The notes under the pieces were generated by a model that saw only the letters and a list, made by a program, of their open reading frames with translations, made no database searches and was not told the origin of the DNA. Shown here in pieces: positions 7,945 through 16,063 of a stretch of DNA of 64,000 bases (position 1 is its first letter; each line of letters starts with the position of its first letter). The stretch is from a bacterium. GTDB taxonomy: Bacteria > Krumholzibacteriota > Krumholzibacteriia > LZORAL124-64-63. The stretch covers positions 112,911-176,910 of the forward strand of contig JADJYS010000009.1 in assembly GCA_016719645.1 (NCBI GenBank), read 5' to 3'. Made by a program: the position numbers and the translations under genes.

Positions 7945-9432
7945 CTACTCGGGCAGCACGACGATGTCGTGCGTGTCCGTCGACGTGCCGGTTCCGGCGG
8001 TGACCCGCGCCGACACGGTGATCGTCGTGGTGTCGGCGACCGCGGGCGCGGTCCACGCGGACGTCCACGTCGCGAGCCCGCTCGCCGCCTGCCAGCCCGC
8101 TCCCGCCTCCACCTCGACCAGGGACAGCGGATCGCCGCAGGTGCCGGCGACGGCCGTGCCCGTGATCGCCGTGGCGTCGCCGGACGTCACGGTGTCCGGC
8201 GCGGCGATCGTCACGCCCAGCGCCTCGGGCGGCAGCCACTGGAAGCCGCCGCTCACGGGGTCGGCGGTCACCCAGTCGTTGCGGTACTGGGCCCAGATCG
8301 TCTTGGCCGGATCGCCCGCGCAGGCGCTGTGGGCGAAGGTCGTCTGCGCGGCGTAGGGCTGCCAGGACGTGACGCCCAGTTCGGGGAGCGACTCGGCGAA
8401 GCGCATGTGGGTCGCGCTGACGTCGGCCGCGAGGGGGACCAGCAGGGCGCTGGTGGCCGCCGCGCCCCCGTTGACCGTCAGCGTCAGGGGCTGCAGGTCG
8501 TCGGGCACCGCGGCGATGCTGTCGACCACCGTGAAGCCGAAGTCGCAGGCGAATTCCCCGTAGATCATCTGCGCGTCGAGCTGATCGCCCAGGAGGTGGT
8601 CGGCGTGCGTGTGGTCGCCGGGCAGCCAGGCCGCCACCTGCAGCGAGGCGCGGTCGGGGGCGAAACGCATCTGGGTCACGCCGGGGCCGATGACCCGCAG
8701 CGCCGGGGTGCGGTCGGCCAGCGTGGCCGGGTTGCCCTCGAGCTTGAGGTCGGGGGCGAAGCGGACCTTGATCGAATCGTGGAACACGGGCGAAGCGATG
8801 CCGGCCGTGTAGACGCGCACGTAGAGGTGCTTCCAGTCGCCGCCGGCGGCGGGTCCGAGGTCCCAGGGCAGGCCGGCCGCGCCCTCTTCATCGAAGACGA
8901 CGGTGGCGGCGGTGGCGAAGCTGCGCAGGGAGTCGACGGCGGCGCTGTCGCCCAGCGCGACCTCGATCGTCAGGGCGAGGTGGCGCGTGGCGGTCGTGGT
9001 GGTGTCGGCCAGGACCAGGCGGGGCGGCGCGGCGATGCGGGCGGCCGCCACGCCCGAGATGAGCGTGCTGTTGCCGTACGCGTCGGTGGCGCGGACCTTG
9101 TAGTAGTTGGGCAGGTTCGGCGCGAAATTGCGGTCGAGGTACAGGATCGTCGGGTGCTCGACGGATCCGATGACGTTGTAGGGCCCGTCCTCGTCGCCGG
9201 AGCGGAGGATCTCGTAGCCCATCACGCCGGGCAGGTCGAGGGCGGTCCAGGTGACGGCGACGCCGCCGGTCAGGAAGTTCGCCTCGACGTTGAACGGGTC
9301 GCCGTGCGTCCCGTCGGGATCCAGCGGGTTGTCGAAGCCCGGCGGGTCGGGGACCTGGGTGCAGCCCAGGGCCAGGCCGGCCGCGACCAGCAGGGCGATC
9401 AGCGGGAGGCGCGGGCGCAGGCGGTCGGTCAT
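7945..9432 (-). CDS. Fibronectin type III-containing lipoprotein
   Basis: A 495-residue predicted lipoprotein. The signal ends in lipobox LALGC, with the lipidated Cys at residue 24 of the start chosen here (9432, preceded by AAAGGA). Residues about 45-130 form a fibronectin type III-like domain (VAVTWTALDLPGVMGYEILRS ... YYKVRATDAYGNS). The rest is beta-rich with Ig-like strands and no recognised catalytic motif. It is probably a cell-envelope surface or periplasmic protein. It follows the PEGA-domain gene with a 14-base gap and the two are likely co-transcribed. Function unknown. Confidence 0.68.
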   Translation of the reverse strand: MTDRLRPRLPLIALLVAAGLALGCTQVPDPPGFDNPLDPDGTHGDPFNVEANFLTGGVAVTWTALDLPGVMGYEILRSGDEDGPYNVIGSVEHPTILYLDRNFAPNLPNYYKVRATDAYGNSTLISGVAAARIAAPPRLVLADTTTTATRHLALTIEVALGDSAAVDSLRSFATAATVVFDEEGAAGLPWDLGPAAGGDWKHLYVRVYTAGIASPVFHDSIKVRFAPDLKLEGNPATLADRTPALRVIGPGVTQMRFAPDRASLQVAAWLPGDHTHADHLLGDQLDAQMIYGEFACDFGFTVVDSIAAVPDDLQPLTLTVNGGAAATSALLVPLAADVSATHMRFAESLPELGVTSWQPYAAQTTFAHSACAGDPAKTIWAQYRNDWVTADPVSGGFQWLPPEALGVTIAAPDTVTSGDATAITGTAVAGTCGDPLSLVEVEAGAGWQAASGLATWTSAWTAPAVADTTTITVSARVTAGTGTSTDTHDIVVLPE

Positions 9433-9446
9433 CGTCGGTCCTTTCG

Positions 9447-10172
9447 TCACCACCGCAGGCTCCATCCCACGTGGAAGCCGCTCGCGTCCGCCGGTCCGGC
9501 CGCCAACCCCGGCGGCGGCGCGGGCGCCGGTCCGGCCCCCGCCTCGAGCGACGGGAAGCGCAGCCAGGCGTCGAGCGCGCTGACGACGACGGCCCCGACG
9601 GCGACCGCCGCCGCGGCGTCGCGCAGCTTGCCGGCGTCATCGGCCGCTTTCCAGGCGTCGGCGGCCTGGGCCCGGTAGGCCGCGATGTCGTCCGGCAGCA
9701 GCGCGTCGCGGTAGTTCGCCATGGCGAGATCGTAGTCGTCGCGGTGGTTCTGCACCGCCAGTTCCCCCGCCAGGGCCGTCAGCAGCCCGCCGACCTCGGC
9801 GGCGGTGAAGCCCCAGCCCAGCAGGGGCCGCCCCTCGTAGCGCTGGCCCAGGCCGGCCAGCACCAGGCTGTAGGTCACGGCGTCGCGGCGGCTCATGGGC
9901 TGCAGGCGCAGGTGCCGGCGCACCGTGGCGTCCTCGGCGTCGACCCGCATCTCCATGTCCAGCGGCAGCATGCCCCGCAGCGAGGCCGACAGCGTGTGGG
10001 CGCCCGCGGCCACTTCCAGCGCGCCCAGCGGCAGCGTGCCGAGATCGCGGCCGTCGAGCCGGACGGCTGCGCCGGGCGTGCCGGTCAGCAGCAGGGTGGC
10101 GCCGGCGGCGGGGCCGGCCAGGGCCAGCGCCAGGGAGGCCGCCGCGAGAACGCGGCCAAGGGCTCGGATCAT
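9447..10172 (-). CDS. PEGA-domain envelope protein
   Basis: A 241-residue protein with a signal peptide (MIRALGRVLAAASLALALAGPAAG). Residues 25-90 form a PEGA-like surface domain (LLLTGTPGAAVRLDGRDLGTLPLG...VAAGAHTLSASLRGMLP). A helical region with two hydrophobic stretches follows (ITALLPFAM-type helices near LGWGFTAAEVGGLLTALAG and AAAVAVGAVVVSALDAW). PEGA domains are short beta-sandwiches found on envelope proteins. A GTG at 10199 with GGAGG upstream is an alternative start adding nine residues. It pairs with the FN3 lipoprotein downstream. Role unknown. Confidence 0.62.
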   Translation of the reverse strand: MIRALGRVLAAASLALALAGPAAGATLLLTGTPGAAVRLDGRDLGTLPLGALEVAAGAHTLSASLRGMLPLDMEMRVDAEDATVRRHLRLQPMSRRDAVTYSLVLAGLGQRYEGRPLLGWGFTAAEVGGLLTALAGELAVQNHRDDYDLAMANYRDALLPDDIAAYRAQAADAWKAADDAGKLRDAAAAVAVGAVVVSALDAWLRFPSLEAGAGPAPAPPPGLAAGPADASGFHVGWSLRW

Positions 10173-10199
10173 GGGTGACGCTCGCCTTCGGTGATGCAC

Positions 10200-10316
10200 G
10201 ACGCCTCCGCGGGATCGGGGAGGGGGGACGTGAACGTCCCGCCGACTCGACGGGTTCCCAGTATAGGGAACGCCCCCGGAGGCGGAAAGGGCTTTGTCCT
10301 CCCCCCGGCGGTGCGC
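10200..10316. other. Gap with two small inverted repeats between minus-strand genes
   Basis: GGGACGT and ACGTCCC form a 7-bp stem with a 2-base loop near 10225-10240. GTTCCC and GGGAAC form a 6-bp stem around 10253-10270. They lie after the LVIVD gene stop and before the PEGA gene start on the minus strand, so one may be a terminator and the region should hold the PEGA promoter. No T-tract or clear -35/-10 pair is convincing. Confidence 0.35.
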
Positions 10317-13300
10317 CTAGCCCGCGAGCGTCACCTTGATGACCTCGCGGCAGCCCGCGGCCCGCAGCCGGGCGAAGTACACGCCCGAGGGCAGGCGGCG
10401 CCCCGCGCCGTCGCGCCCGTTCCAGACCGCCTCGTGGCGGCCCTCGCCGCGCCGTTCCGCGACGAGCGTGCGCACGATCCGGCCGCGGGCGTCCAGCACG
10501 TCCAGGCGCACGTCGCCGCCGCCGGCGGGCACGTCGAAGCTGAACGTGGTGCTCGGGTTGAAGGGATTCGGCGCGGCCCCCCGCAGCGCGAAGGCGGCGG
10601 GCGGCTCGGCGCCGGGAGCGCCGGTGAGCGCGTCGGGCGCCGCGGCCGGCCCCTCGTTGCCGGCGCGGTCCACCGCCGCCACCAGGTAGGACCAGGCCCA
10701 AGGCTCGGCCGCGCGGTCGAGCCAGGCCGTCAGCGCGGTCTCGCCCAGGAGGTTCTCCGGGGCGGGCGTGAAGCCCGGCGCCGCGCCGCGGTAGAGGCGG
10801 TAGGCGACGACGTCACCGCCCGCCGGCGCGCCCCAGGCCAGCAGGTTGCCGCCGGCGGTGTAGGCGACCGTGAAGACGCCGGGCGCCGCGGGCGCGAGGT
10901 TGTCGGCGGAGCAGCCGCTGTCCGGCGGCGCGTCGAAGACGACGCCGGGTACGTCCGCGCGGGCGCGCACGAAGAACGTCGCGCGGCGCGGCGCGGCGGC
11001 CGTCGAGTCGTAAAGCGTGGGCACGACCACGCTGTACAGGTCCTCGCGGTCGGCCGGGACGGTGACGAGGTAGTCCCACTCGCCCGGCGGCCAGGCGCGA
11101 TCGGCCGCTCCCAGAGGGTCCCGCGCGGCGGCCGCCGCGGCGCCGTCCTCGACGCGGCGGTAGACGGAGTAGCTCGCGATCGGCGGGTTGCCGCCCTCGC
11201 GGTCGTACGAGCTGCGCGCCCAGCGCAGGCGCACCTGGCCGCCCTGGTCGCCGGGGACGTCCGCGACCGCGTCGATCACCGGCACGTCGCGCAGGACCTC
11301 GAACGTCAGGGCGTCGCAGACGGGACCCGTCGCCGAGAAATCGTGGGCCAGCACGGCCCGCCAGGTCGGGGCCTGCCCGGCGCCGCTCAGGAGCGACCAG
11401 GCCGGCGCGTTGGGGATCGGCTGCAGGTCCGCGCCGCCGTCCGCGTCGGCGAACCACGCGATGGCGCCGGTCTGTGCGGCGGTCAGGCGCGCTTCCAGGA
11501 TGGTGCCGGCGGCGGTCGCGGAGAAGCCGCCCTGGCCGATGTTGCGCACGGGGTCGAGATGGCGCTGGGCGTACCGGACGAGATCGATGTGGCCGGCCGC
11601 GGAGCTCTTGACCAGGACATCGTCGCCGCAGAACCCGACGGCGTAAAGTTCGTCCAACGGCAGCAGACGGACATTCGCGAACCCGCCCGACGGTCCGAAG
11701 TCCGCGATCCGCAGACCCTCCTGCGCCGCGAAGGCGACCTGGCGCCCGTCGACCGCGATCTGGCGCGGCCGCGTCACGTCCAGGGCGTCGATCTCGACGA
11801 TCGCCGCGGGGTCGCTCACGTCCAGCATGCGCACGTCGTCGCCGTAGTACTCGGTGGTGAAGGCGTACCTGCCCGCCATCGCGACGTCGATGACGTTGCC
11901 CGCGCCGTAGTGCGAGCCCAGGACGACCGGGACCAGCGGGTCGCTCACGTCCACGACGATCAGGCCGCCGTGCTGGGCGGCGACGCAGAGCCGGTCCCCC
12001 TCGACGGCGACGGCGTGGGAGGAGCCCGGCAGCGTCAGGATCGCGGCCTCCAGGGGCGCGGCCGGATCGGTCAGGTCGACGACCACCAGCCCCGCCATGC
12101 CGGCGGCGACGTAGGCGTACCGACCGTCGACGGCGACGTCCTCGCCGTTCTCGTGCAGGACCAGCACGCCGACCAGAGCCGGCGCCGCGGGATCGCCCGC
12201 GTCCACGACCGCCAGTTCGGATCCCGCGACGGCGACCAGCCGGGAGCCGTCGCCGTCGAGCGCGCCGCAGCCGACCGCCAGCGACCCGATCAGCTGCGGC
12301 GACTGGGGATCGCCCAGGTCGAAGACCTTCAGGCCGCTGTACGAGGCGACGTAGACGAGCGGCCCGTCCGTCAGGAAGTCGGACACCTCGTAAGGCGTCG
12401 CGGGCGTCGCGGCCACCAGGGCGGGCTCGACGCCGAGATGACGGTGGCGCATCACCTGCAGCCCGGCGGTGGCGTCGGCCGCCAGGGTGAACTCGGACAT
12501 GACGGCCACGCCGCTGGCCAGGCCGGGCGTGTCGCGCACGTGCACCGGCGCGATGGCGGCGGGGTCGGCGACGTCCAGGACCAGGACCCCGTTCCCGGAA
12601 TCGGCCACGTGCAGGAAGGGCCCGTCCAGGGCGAGGCCGCGGGCCTGGCCCGCCGTGTCGTAGCTGCCCAGGAACGTCGGCGTCGCGGGAGCGGACGCGT
12701 CCAGGACGAGCACGCCGTAGCCGTAGTCCGCGAGGTAGGCCCGGCCGCCGGCCACCAGGACGTCGTAGCAGGTGCCGGAGGTGTCGTACAACCCGGCCAG
12801 CACCGGGGCGGCGGGATCGGCGGCGTCGATCACCCGCAGGCCCGCCGAGCCGTCGGCGACGAAGACCCAGCGGCCGCTGAACACCGCGTTGAAGGCGGTG
12901 CCGGGCGTGTTGAGCGTGGCCAGGGGGAGCGGGTTCGCCGGGTCGGTCACGTCCAGGAACTGCACCCCGAGCGCGCCGATCGCCAGGACGGCGACGTTCC
13001 CCTGCACGTCGATCGAGTAGGCGAAGGCCGCCGTGGCGAACGAGCCGGCGCCGACCGGCGCGGCGGGATCGCTGACGTCCACGCACTGGTAGCCGCCGCT
13101 GCCGTCGGCGAGCAGGGCGAAGGGCTGGTGGAGCGAGACGTCGAGGCAGAGGCCCGGTGTGTCGATGGCACCGACGTTCGCCGGGGACTGCGGATCGGCG
13201 AGGGACAGGATCTGCAGACCCGAGGCGCCGTCCGCGACGAAGGCGAGGCCGCCCGCCGCGGCGACGGCGGCGGCGCTGCCGGGCGTGTCGAAGGCGCCGA

Positions 13301-13505
13301 CGATCTCCATCTCCAGGCGCGGCAGGTGAAGCTCGCCGGCGCTGGTGTCCCAGTCGGCGGTCGTCAGGGCGGCGTCGCGGCCCAGCAGGCCGGAGAAGTC
13401 CTCGGTCCAGCGCCAGGGCGTCGAGCCGGCGCAGGCCGGCGAGGCGGCGTGGAAGAGGCAGAAGGCGACGGCGAGAACGGACGACACCGTGGCAAGACGG
13501 CGCAT
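10317..13505 (-). CDS. LVIVD-repeat beta-propeller surface protein with FlgD-like C-terminal domain
   Basis: A 1062-residue secreted protein: signal peptide MRRLATVSSVLAVAFCLFHAASPACA. More than a dozen repeats of about 40-45 residues follow, each with the pattern 'A-y-V-a-d...G-L-x-V-x-D-v-S-D-P-a-x-P', the LVIVD repeat that builds beta-propellers. Next come fibronectin-like domains (residues about 740-970) and the terminal FlgD-like domain with APNPFNPSTTFSF and ...SGVYFARL. No catalytic motif is seen; proteins of this sort are thought to be adhesive or structural cell-surface proteins. The start is firm, with GGAGGAG just before the ATG. The repeat number may vary between strains. Confidence 0.85.
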   Translation of the reverse strand: MRRLATVSSVLAVAFCLFHAASPACAGSTPWRWTEDFSGLLGRDAALTTADWDTSAGELHLPRLEMEIVGAFDTPGSAAAVAAAGGLAFVADGASGLQILSLADPQSPANVGAIDTPGLCLDVSLHQPFALLADGSGGYQCVDVSDPAAPVGAGSFATAAFAYSIDVQGNVAVLAIGALGVQFLDVTDPANPLPLATLNTPGTAFNAVFSGRWVFVADGSAGLRVIDAADPAAPVLAGLYDTSGTCYDVLVAGGRAYLADYGYGVLVLDASAPATPTFLGSYDTAGQARGLALDGPFLHVADSGNGVLVLDVADPAAIAPVHVRDTPGLASGVAVMSEFTLAADATAGLQVMRHRHLGVEPALVAATPATPYEVSDFLTDGPLVYVASYSGLKVFDLGDPQSPQLIGSLAVGCGALDGDGSRLVAVAGSELAVVDAGDPAAPALVGVLVLHENGEDVAVDGRYAYVAAGMAGLVVVDLTDPAAPLEAAILTLPGSSHAVAVEGDRLCVAAQHGGLIVVDVSDPLVPVVLGSHYGAGNVIDVAMAGRYAFTTEYYGDDVRMLDVSDPAAIVEIDALDVTRPRQIAVDGRQVAFAAQEGLRIADFGPSGGFANVRLLPLDELYAVGFCGDDVLVKSSAAGHIDLVRYAQRHLDPVRNIGQGGFSATAAGTILEARLTAAQTGAIAWFADADGGADLQPIPNAPAWSLLSGAGQAPTWRAVLAHDFSATGPVCDALTFEVLRDVPVIDAVADVPGDQGGQVRLRWARSSYDREGGNPPIASYSVYRRVEDGAAAAAARDPLGAADRAWPPGEWDYLVTVPADREDLYSVVVPTLYDSTAAAPRRATFFVRARADVPGVVFDAPPDSGCSADNLAPAAPGVFTVAYTAGGNLLAWGAPAGGDVVAYRLYRGAAPGFTPAPENLLGETALTAWLDRAAEPWAWSYLVAAVDRAGNEGPAAAPDALTGAPGAEPPAAFALRGAAPNPFNPSTTFSFDVPAGGGDVRLDVLDARGRIVRTLVAERRGEGRHEAVWNGRDGAGRRLPSGVYFARLRAAGCREVIKVTLAG

Positions 13506-13644
13506 GACTCCTCCTTGAGCAACGCGATGCCGGTGTCGTTCGGAGTTGCGCCCGGTCCGCGGCGGACCGGGATCCGCACAGACTCATAGCGTGGACGGCC
13601 GGACGGATCAACGTCTCAATTCCGGTCCGGCAGCGTGGGCGGCG

Positions 13645-14079
13645 TCAGTCGCGGTGGTAGGGGTGGCCGCGCAGGATGGCCAGGCCGCGGTAGATCTGCT
13701 CGAGCAGCAGGAAGCGGGCGGTCTCGTGGGTGAAGGTCAGCGGCGACAGGGACAGCGTCCGGTCGGCGCGCGCGCGGACCGCCGGCCCGAGGCCGTCGGG
13801 GCCGCCGATCAGGAAGGTGAGCGAGCCGTGCGCGCCGAGCAGGGCGGCCAGCTCGCGCGAGGTCGCCGGGTCGCCGCGCTCGTCCATCGCGACGGTCAGG
13901 CCGTGCCCCGCGGCCGAGCCGAGGCGGGCCAGCATGGCCGCGGCCTCGCGCTCGGGATCCTGGTCCTTCAGCTCGACGATCTCGAGCTCGGCCCAGGGCC
14001 GGATCCGCCGCGCGAAATCCTCCGCGAGCCCGGCCAGCCGCGCGTCCTTGAGCTTGCCGACGGCCAGGATGCGGATCAC
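13645..14079 (-). CDS. rlmH: 23S rRNA pseudouridine-1915 N3-methyltransferase RlmH
   Basis: A 144-residue SPOUT-class methyltransferase starting VIRILAVGKLKDARLAGLAEDF. The C-terminal cofactor knot is visible: FLIGGPDGLGPAVRARAD followed by LSLSPLTFTHETARFLLLEQIYRGLAILRGHPYHRD. This end is diagnostic of RlmH, which methylates pseudouridine 1915 in helix 69 of 23S rRNA using S-adenosylmethionine. The GTG start at 14079 overlaps the stop of the upstream TPR gene (GTGA), implying translational coupling. A much longer frame in the same register extends to 15837 but is a shadow of the TPR gene. Confidence 0.95.
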   Translation of the reverse strand: MIRILAVGKLKDARLAGLAEDFARRIRPWAELEIVELKDQDPEREAAAMLARLGSAAGHGLTVAMDERGDPATSRELAALLGAHGSLTFLIGGPDGLGPAVRARADRTLSLSPLTFTHETARFLLLEQIYRGLAILRGHPYHRD

Positions 14080-15767
14080 GGCGACGTGCCCGCCAGGCGC
14101 CGCTGCGTGTCGGCGGCCAGGCGCGGGTCCAGCCGTTGCAGGGCGGCGAGCTGCCGGCGCGCGCCCTCGGCGTCGCCGCGGGCGGCGAGCAGCTCGCAGA
14201 GGCCGGCCACGGGCAGGGCGTAGTCCGGCCGCAGCTCGATGGCCCGCCGGAAGTGGGTCTCGGCGAGCTCGACGCGGCCGAGCTGGTTGGCGATCACGGC
14301 GTAGTTGTAGTGGGACTCGGGCCGCCGCGGGTCGGCCGCCACGGCGCGGCGCAGCAGGTCGAACGAGACCTCGAAGTTGCCGGCGGCGCCCTCGGCCACG
14401 CCGAGCGCGCGCAGGGAGGGCTCGTGGTTCGGCGCCATGGCGACCGCGCGCCGGTAGGCCGCCATCGAGCCGGCGGTGTCGCCCGCGCGGTGCAGGGCGG
14501 CCCCGAGGTTGTGCTGGACGATGTCCTCCGCGGGGGAGCGGCGCGCCATGTCGGTGAACAGCGTGGCGTCGTCCCTCCACACCGGAACGCGCGCCACCGT
14601 CGCGGCGGCCAGCAGCAGCACCAGGACCGCGGTCACGCCCGCGGCGAGCCGGCCCCGGCCGGCGGCCGCCACCCGCGCGTACAGCGCGCCGGCGATCAGG
14701 CACCAGCCGAACGACGGCAGGTACAGGAAGCGCTCCGCGAAGGGCGCGCCCTGCAGGGGAGCGAACCCCAGCACCGGCAGCAGGAACAGCCCGATCCAGG
14801 CCGCGCCGGCCGCGCCGCGCCGGCGCGCGAGCGCCGCGACGCCCACGGCCAGCAGCGCCGCCGCCCAGGTCAGGACGCCCGGGGTCAGGTGCTGCGTGGA
14901 CCAGTAGGCGTTCAGCGGCCAGGGGAGCAGCAGCAGGCGCAGGTACCAGGCCGCGAGCGCGGGCAGGTGGCTCAGGCGCGTGCCGAGATCGGCGCCGAGG
15001 CGGCTGCCGGCGGTCGCGGCCGCTTCGCCGAAGCCCAGGCCGGCGACGCCGAGGCGCAGCGCCGCGGCCGCGGCCATCGTCAGCGCGGCCGCGGCCAGCC
15101 AACCGGCCTGCCGCCGCCACCACGGCCGCGGGTCGCGCCTGCGGCCGTCGCGCGGGTCGTCCAGGGGAAGCAGGGCGGAGACCGCCAGCAGTCCCGCCGG
15201 CAGCAGGTAGGCGGACTCCTTGGCGAACAGGGACGCCAGGAAGAGCAGGATGGCCGCCGGCCCGGCGCGCCTCGCGCCGCGCCGCCACGCCGTCCAGGCC
15301 AGCGCCGCCGCGAGCCCGAGCGCCGCGACCCAGAGGTCGGTGCGTCCCGAGACGAAGGCCACCGATTCCACGTGGGCGGGATGGACCGCGAAGAGCAGGG
15401 CCCCGGCCAGGGCGGCCGCGGCGTGGCGCAGCCAGGCGCGCAGCAGCAGCAGCGTCAGCGCCGAGGCGAGCGCGTGCAGCAGCACGTTCGTCAGGTGGAA
15501 CAGCAGGGGGGCGCCGCCGCCGAGCAGGTCGTCGAGGCGCAGGCTCAGCAGCACGACGGGGCGGTGGTACCCGGTGTCCGGCAGGAACTCCGCGCCGAGC
15601 AGGGCGCCGGCGCCGCGGGCGGCGGCGGCGCGCACGCCGGCCAGGACGTTGGCGTCGTCCCAGACCAGGGCGTGGCCCAGGGTTCCGGCGTAGACCAGGG
15701 CGGCCAGGACCGCGACCAGGGCGACGGCGGTGCGGGGGCGGTCGGCGAGTTTGGCGAGGTCGGTCAC
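14076..15767 (-). CDS. Polytopic membrane protein with C-terminal TPR repeats (TMTC/O-mannosyltransferase-like)
   Basis: A 563-residue protein with about ten hydrophobic segments in residues 12-410, followed by TPR repeats (about 420-560: VQHNLGAALHRAGDTAGSMAAYRRAVAMAPNHEPSLRALGVAEG...). The N-terminal DD motif (HALVWDDANVL) and the HRPVVLLSLRLD and NVLLHALAS blocks resemble the GT-C-fold family that includes TMTC proteins and many bacterial 'tetratricopeptide' membrane proteins. Sugar transfer from a lipid donor at the periplasmic face is a reasonable guess but not shown. It overlaps rlmH by four bases and is probably first in a two-gene transcript. Confidence 0.72.
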   Translation of the reverse strand: MTDLAKLADRPRTAVALVAVLAALVYAGTLGHALVWDDANVLAGVRAAAARGAGALLGAEFLPDTGYHRPVVLLSLRLDDLLGGGAPLLFHLTNVLLHALASALTLLLLRAWLRHAAAALAGALLFAVHPAHVESVAFVSGRTDLWVAALGLAAALAWTAWRRGARRAGPAAILLFLASLFAKESAYLLPAGLLAVSALLPLDDPRDGRRRDPRPWWRRQAGWLAAAALTMAAAAALRLGVAGLGFGEAAATAGSRLGADLGTRLSHLPALAAWYLRLLLLPWPLNAYWSTQHLTPGVLTWAAALLAVGVAALARRRGAAGAAWIGLFLLPVLGFAPLQGAPFAERFLYLPSFGWCLIAGALYARVAAAGRGRLAAGVTAVLVLLLAAATVARVPVWRDDATLFTDMARRSPAEDIVQHNLGAALHRAGDTAGSMAAYRRAVAMAPNHEPSLRALGVAEGAAGNFEVSFDLLRRAVAADPRRPESHYNYAVIANQLGRVELAETHFRRAIELRPDYALPVAGLCELLAARGDAEGARRQLAALQRLDPRLAADTQRRLAGTSP

Positions 15768-16063
15768 GCGGATCCCGTGGGTTCGCGGTGGTGGGTGCCG
15801 GCGGCCGCCAGGCGGCGCAATGGCCAGAATCTGTCACAGCGCCCCGACAGGATCAACCGCCATTGCGCCGAGCGGTCAGGGACAATTTCGTAGCCAGAAC
15901 ATTTGTGTAAAGATAATGGATATTGATGTCATCTTATCATGACGGTGGATTTGTCGTGATACTTTCGTTACAATTGCCCCCGGCCCGTGTCCGACAACCC
16001 AAGCCCGCCTGGGATCTCTGCCGCCCCGGAGTGTCCCGCAGCCAATCTCCGAAGGAGACTGAC
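15768..16063. other. Divergent intergenic region with repeat unit and AT-rich promoter DNA
   Basis: This 296-base gap lies between the TPR gene (minus) and the hexaheme cytochrome gene (plus). It holds a 12-bp perfect inverted repeat (CGGCGCAATGGC near 15813, GCCATTGCGCCG ending near 15871). Immediately after comes the dispersed repeat core AGGGACAATTTC at 15878-15889 with outer arm GTAGCCAGAAC. From 15900 to 15975 the DNA is AT-rich and includes CTTATCATGACG, shared with the region upstream of the M6 protease, so the cytochrome promoter is likely here. A GAAGGAG ribosome binding site is at 16051-16057. Confidence 0.5.
15813..15900. repeat. Solo dispersed repeat with flanking long inverted repeat
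   Basis: Reading the minus strand from 15900: GTTCTGGCTACGAAATTGTCCCTGA, which matches the left end of the insertion sequence (GTTCTGATTCTGAAATTGTCCCTGG) at most positions. It is followed by the 12-bp inverted repeat CGGCGCAATGGC / GCCATTGCGCCG around a 36-40 base spacer. No transposase gene is nearby, so this is either a relic end or a free-standing repeat. Confidence 0.5.

Noticed and set aside
13645..15837. A 730-codon protein ending in RlmH
   Set aside because: Only the last 144 codons are RlmH; the upstream part is a shadow of the TPR membrane protein in another frame. RlmH starts at the GTG at 14079.
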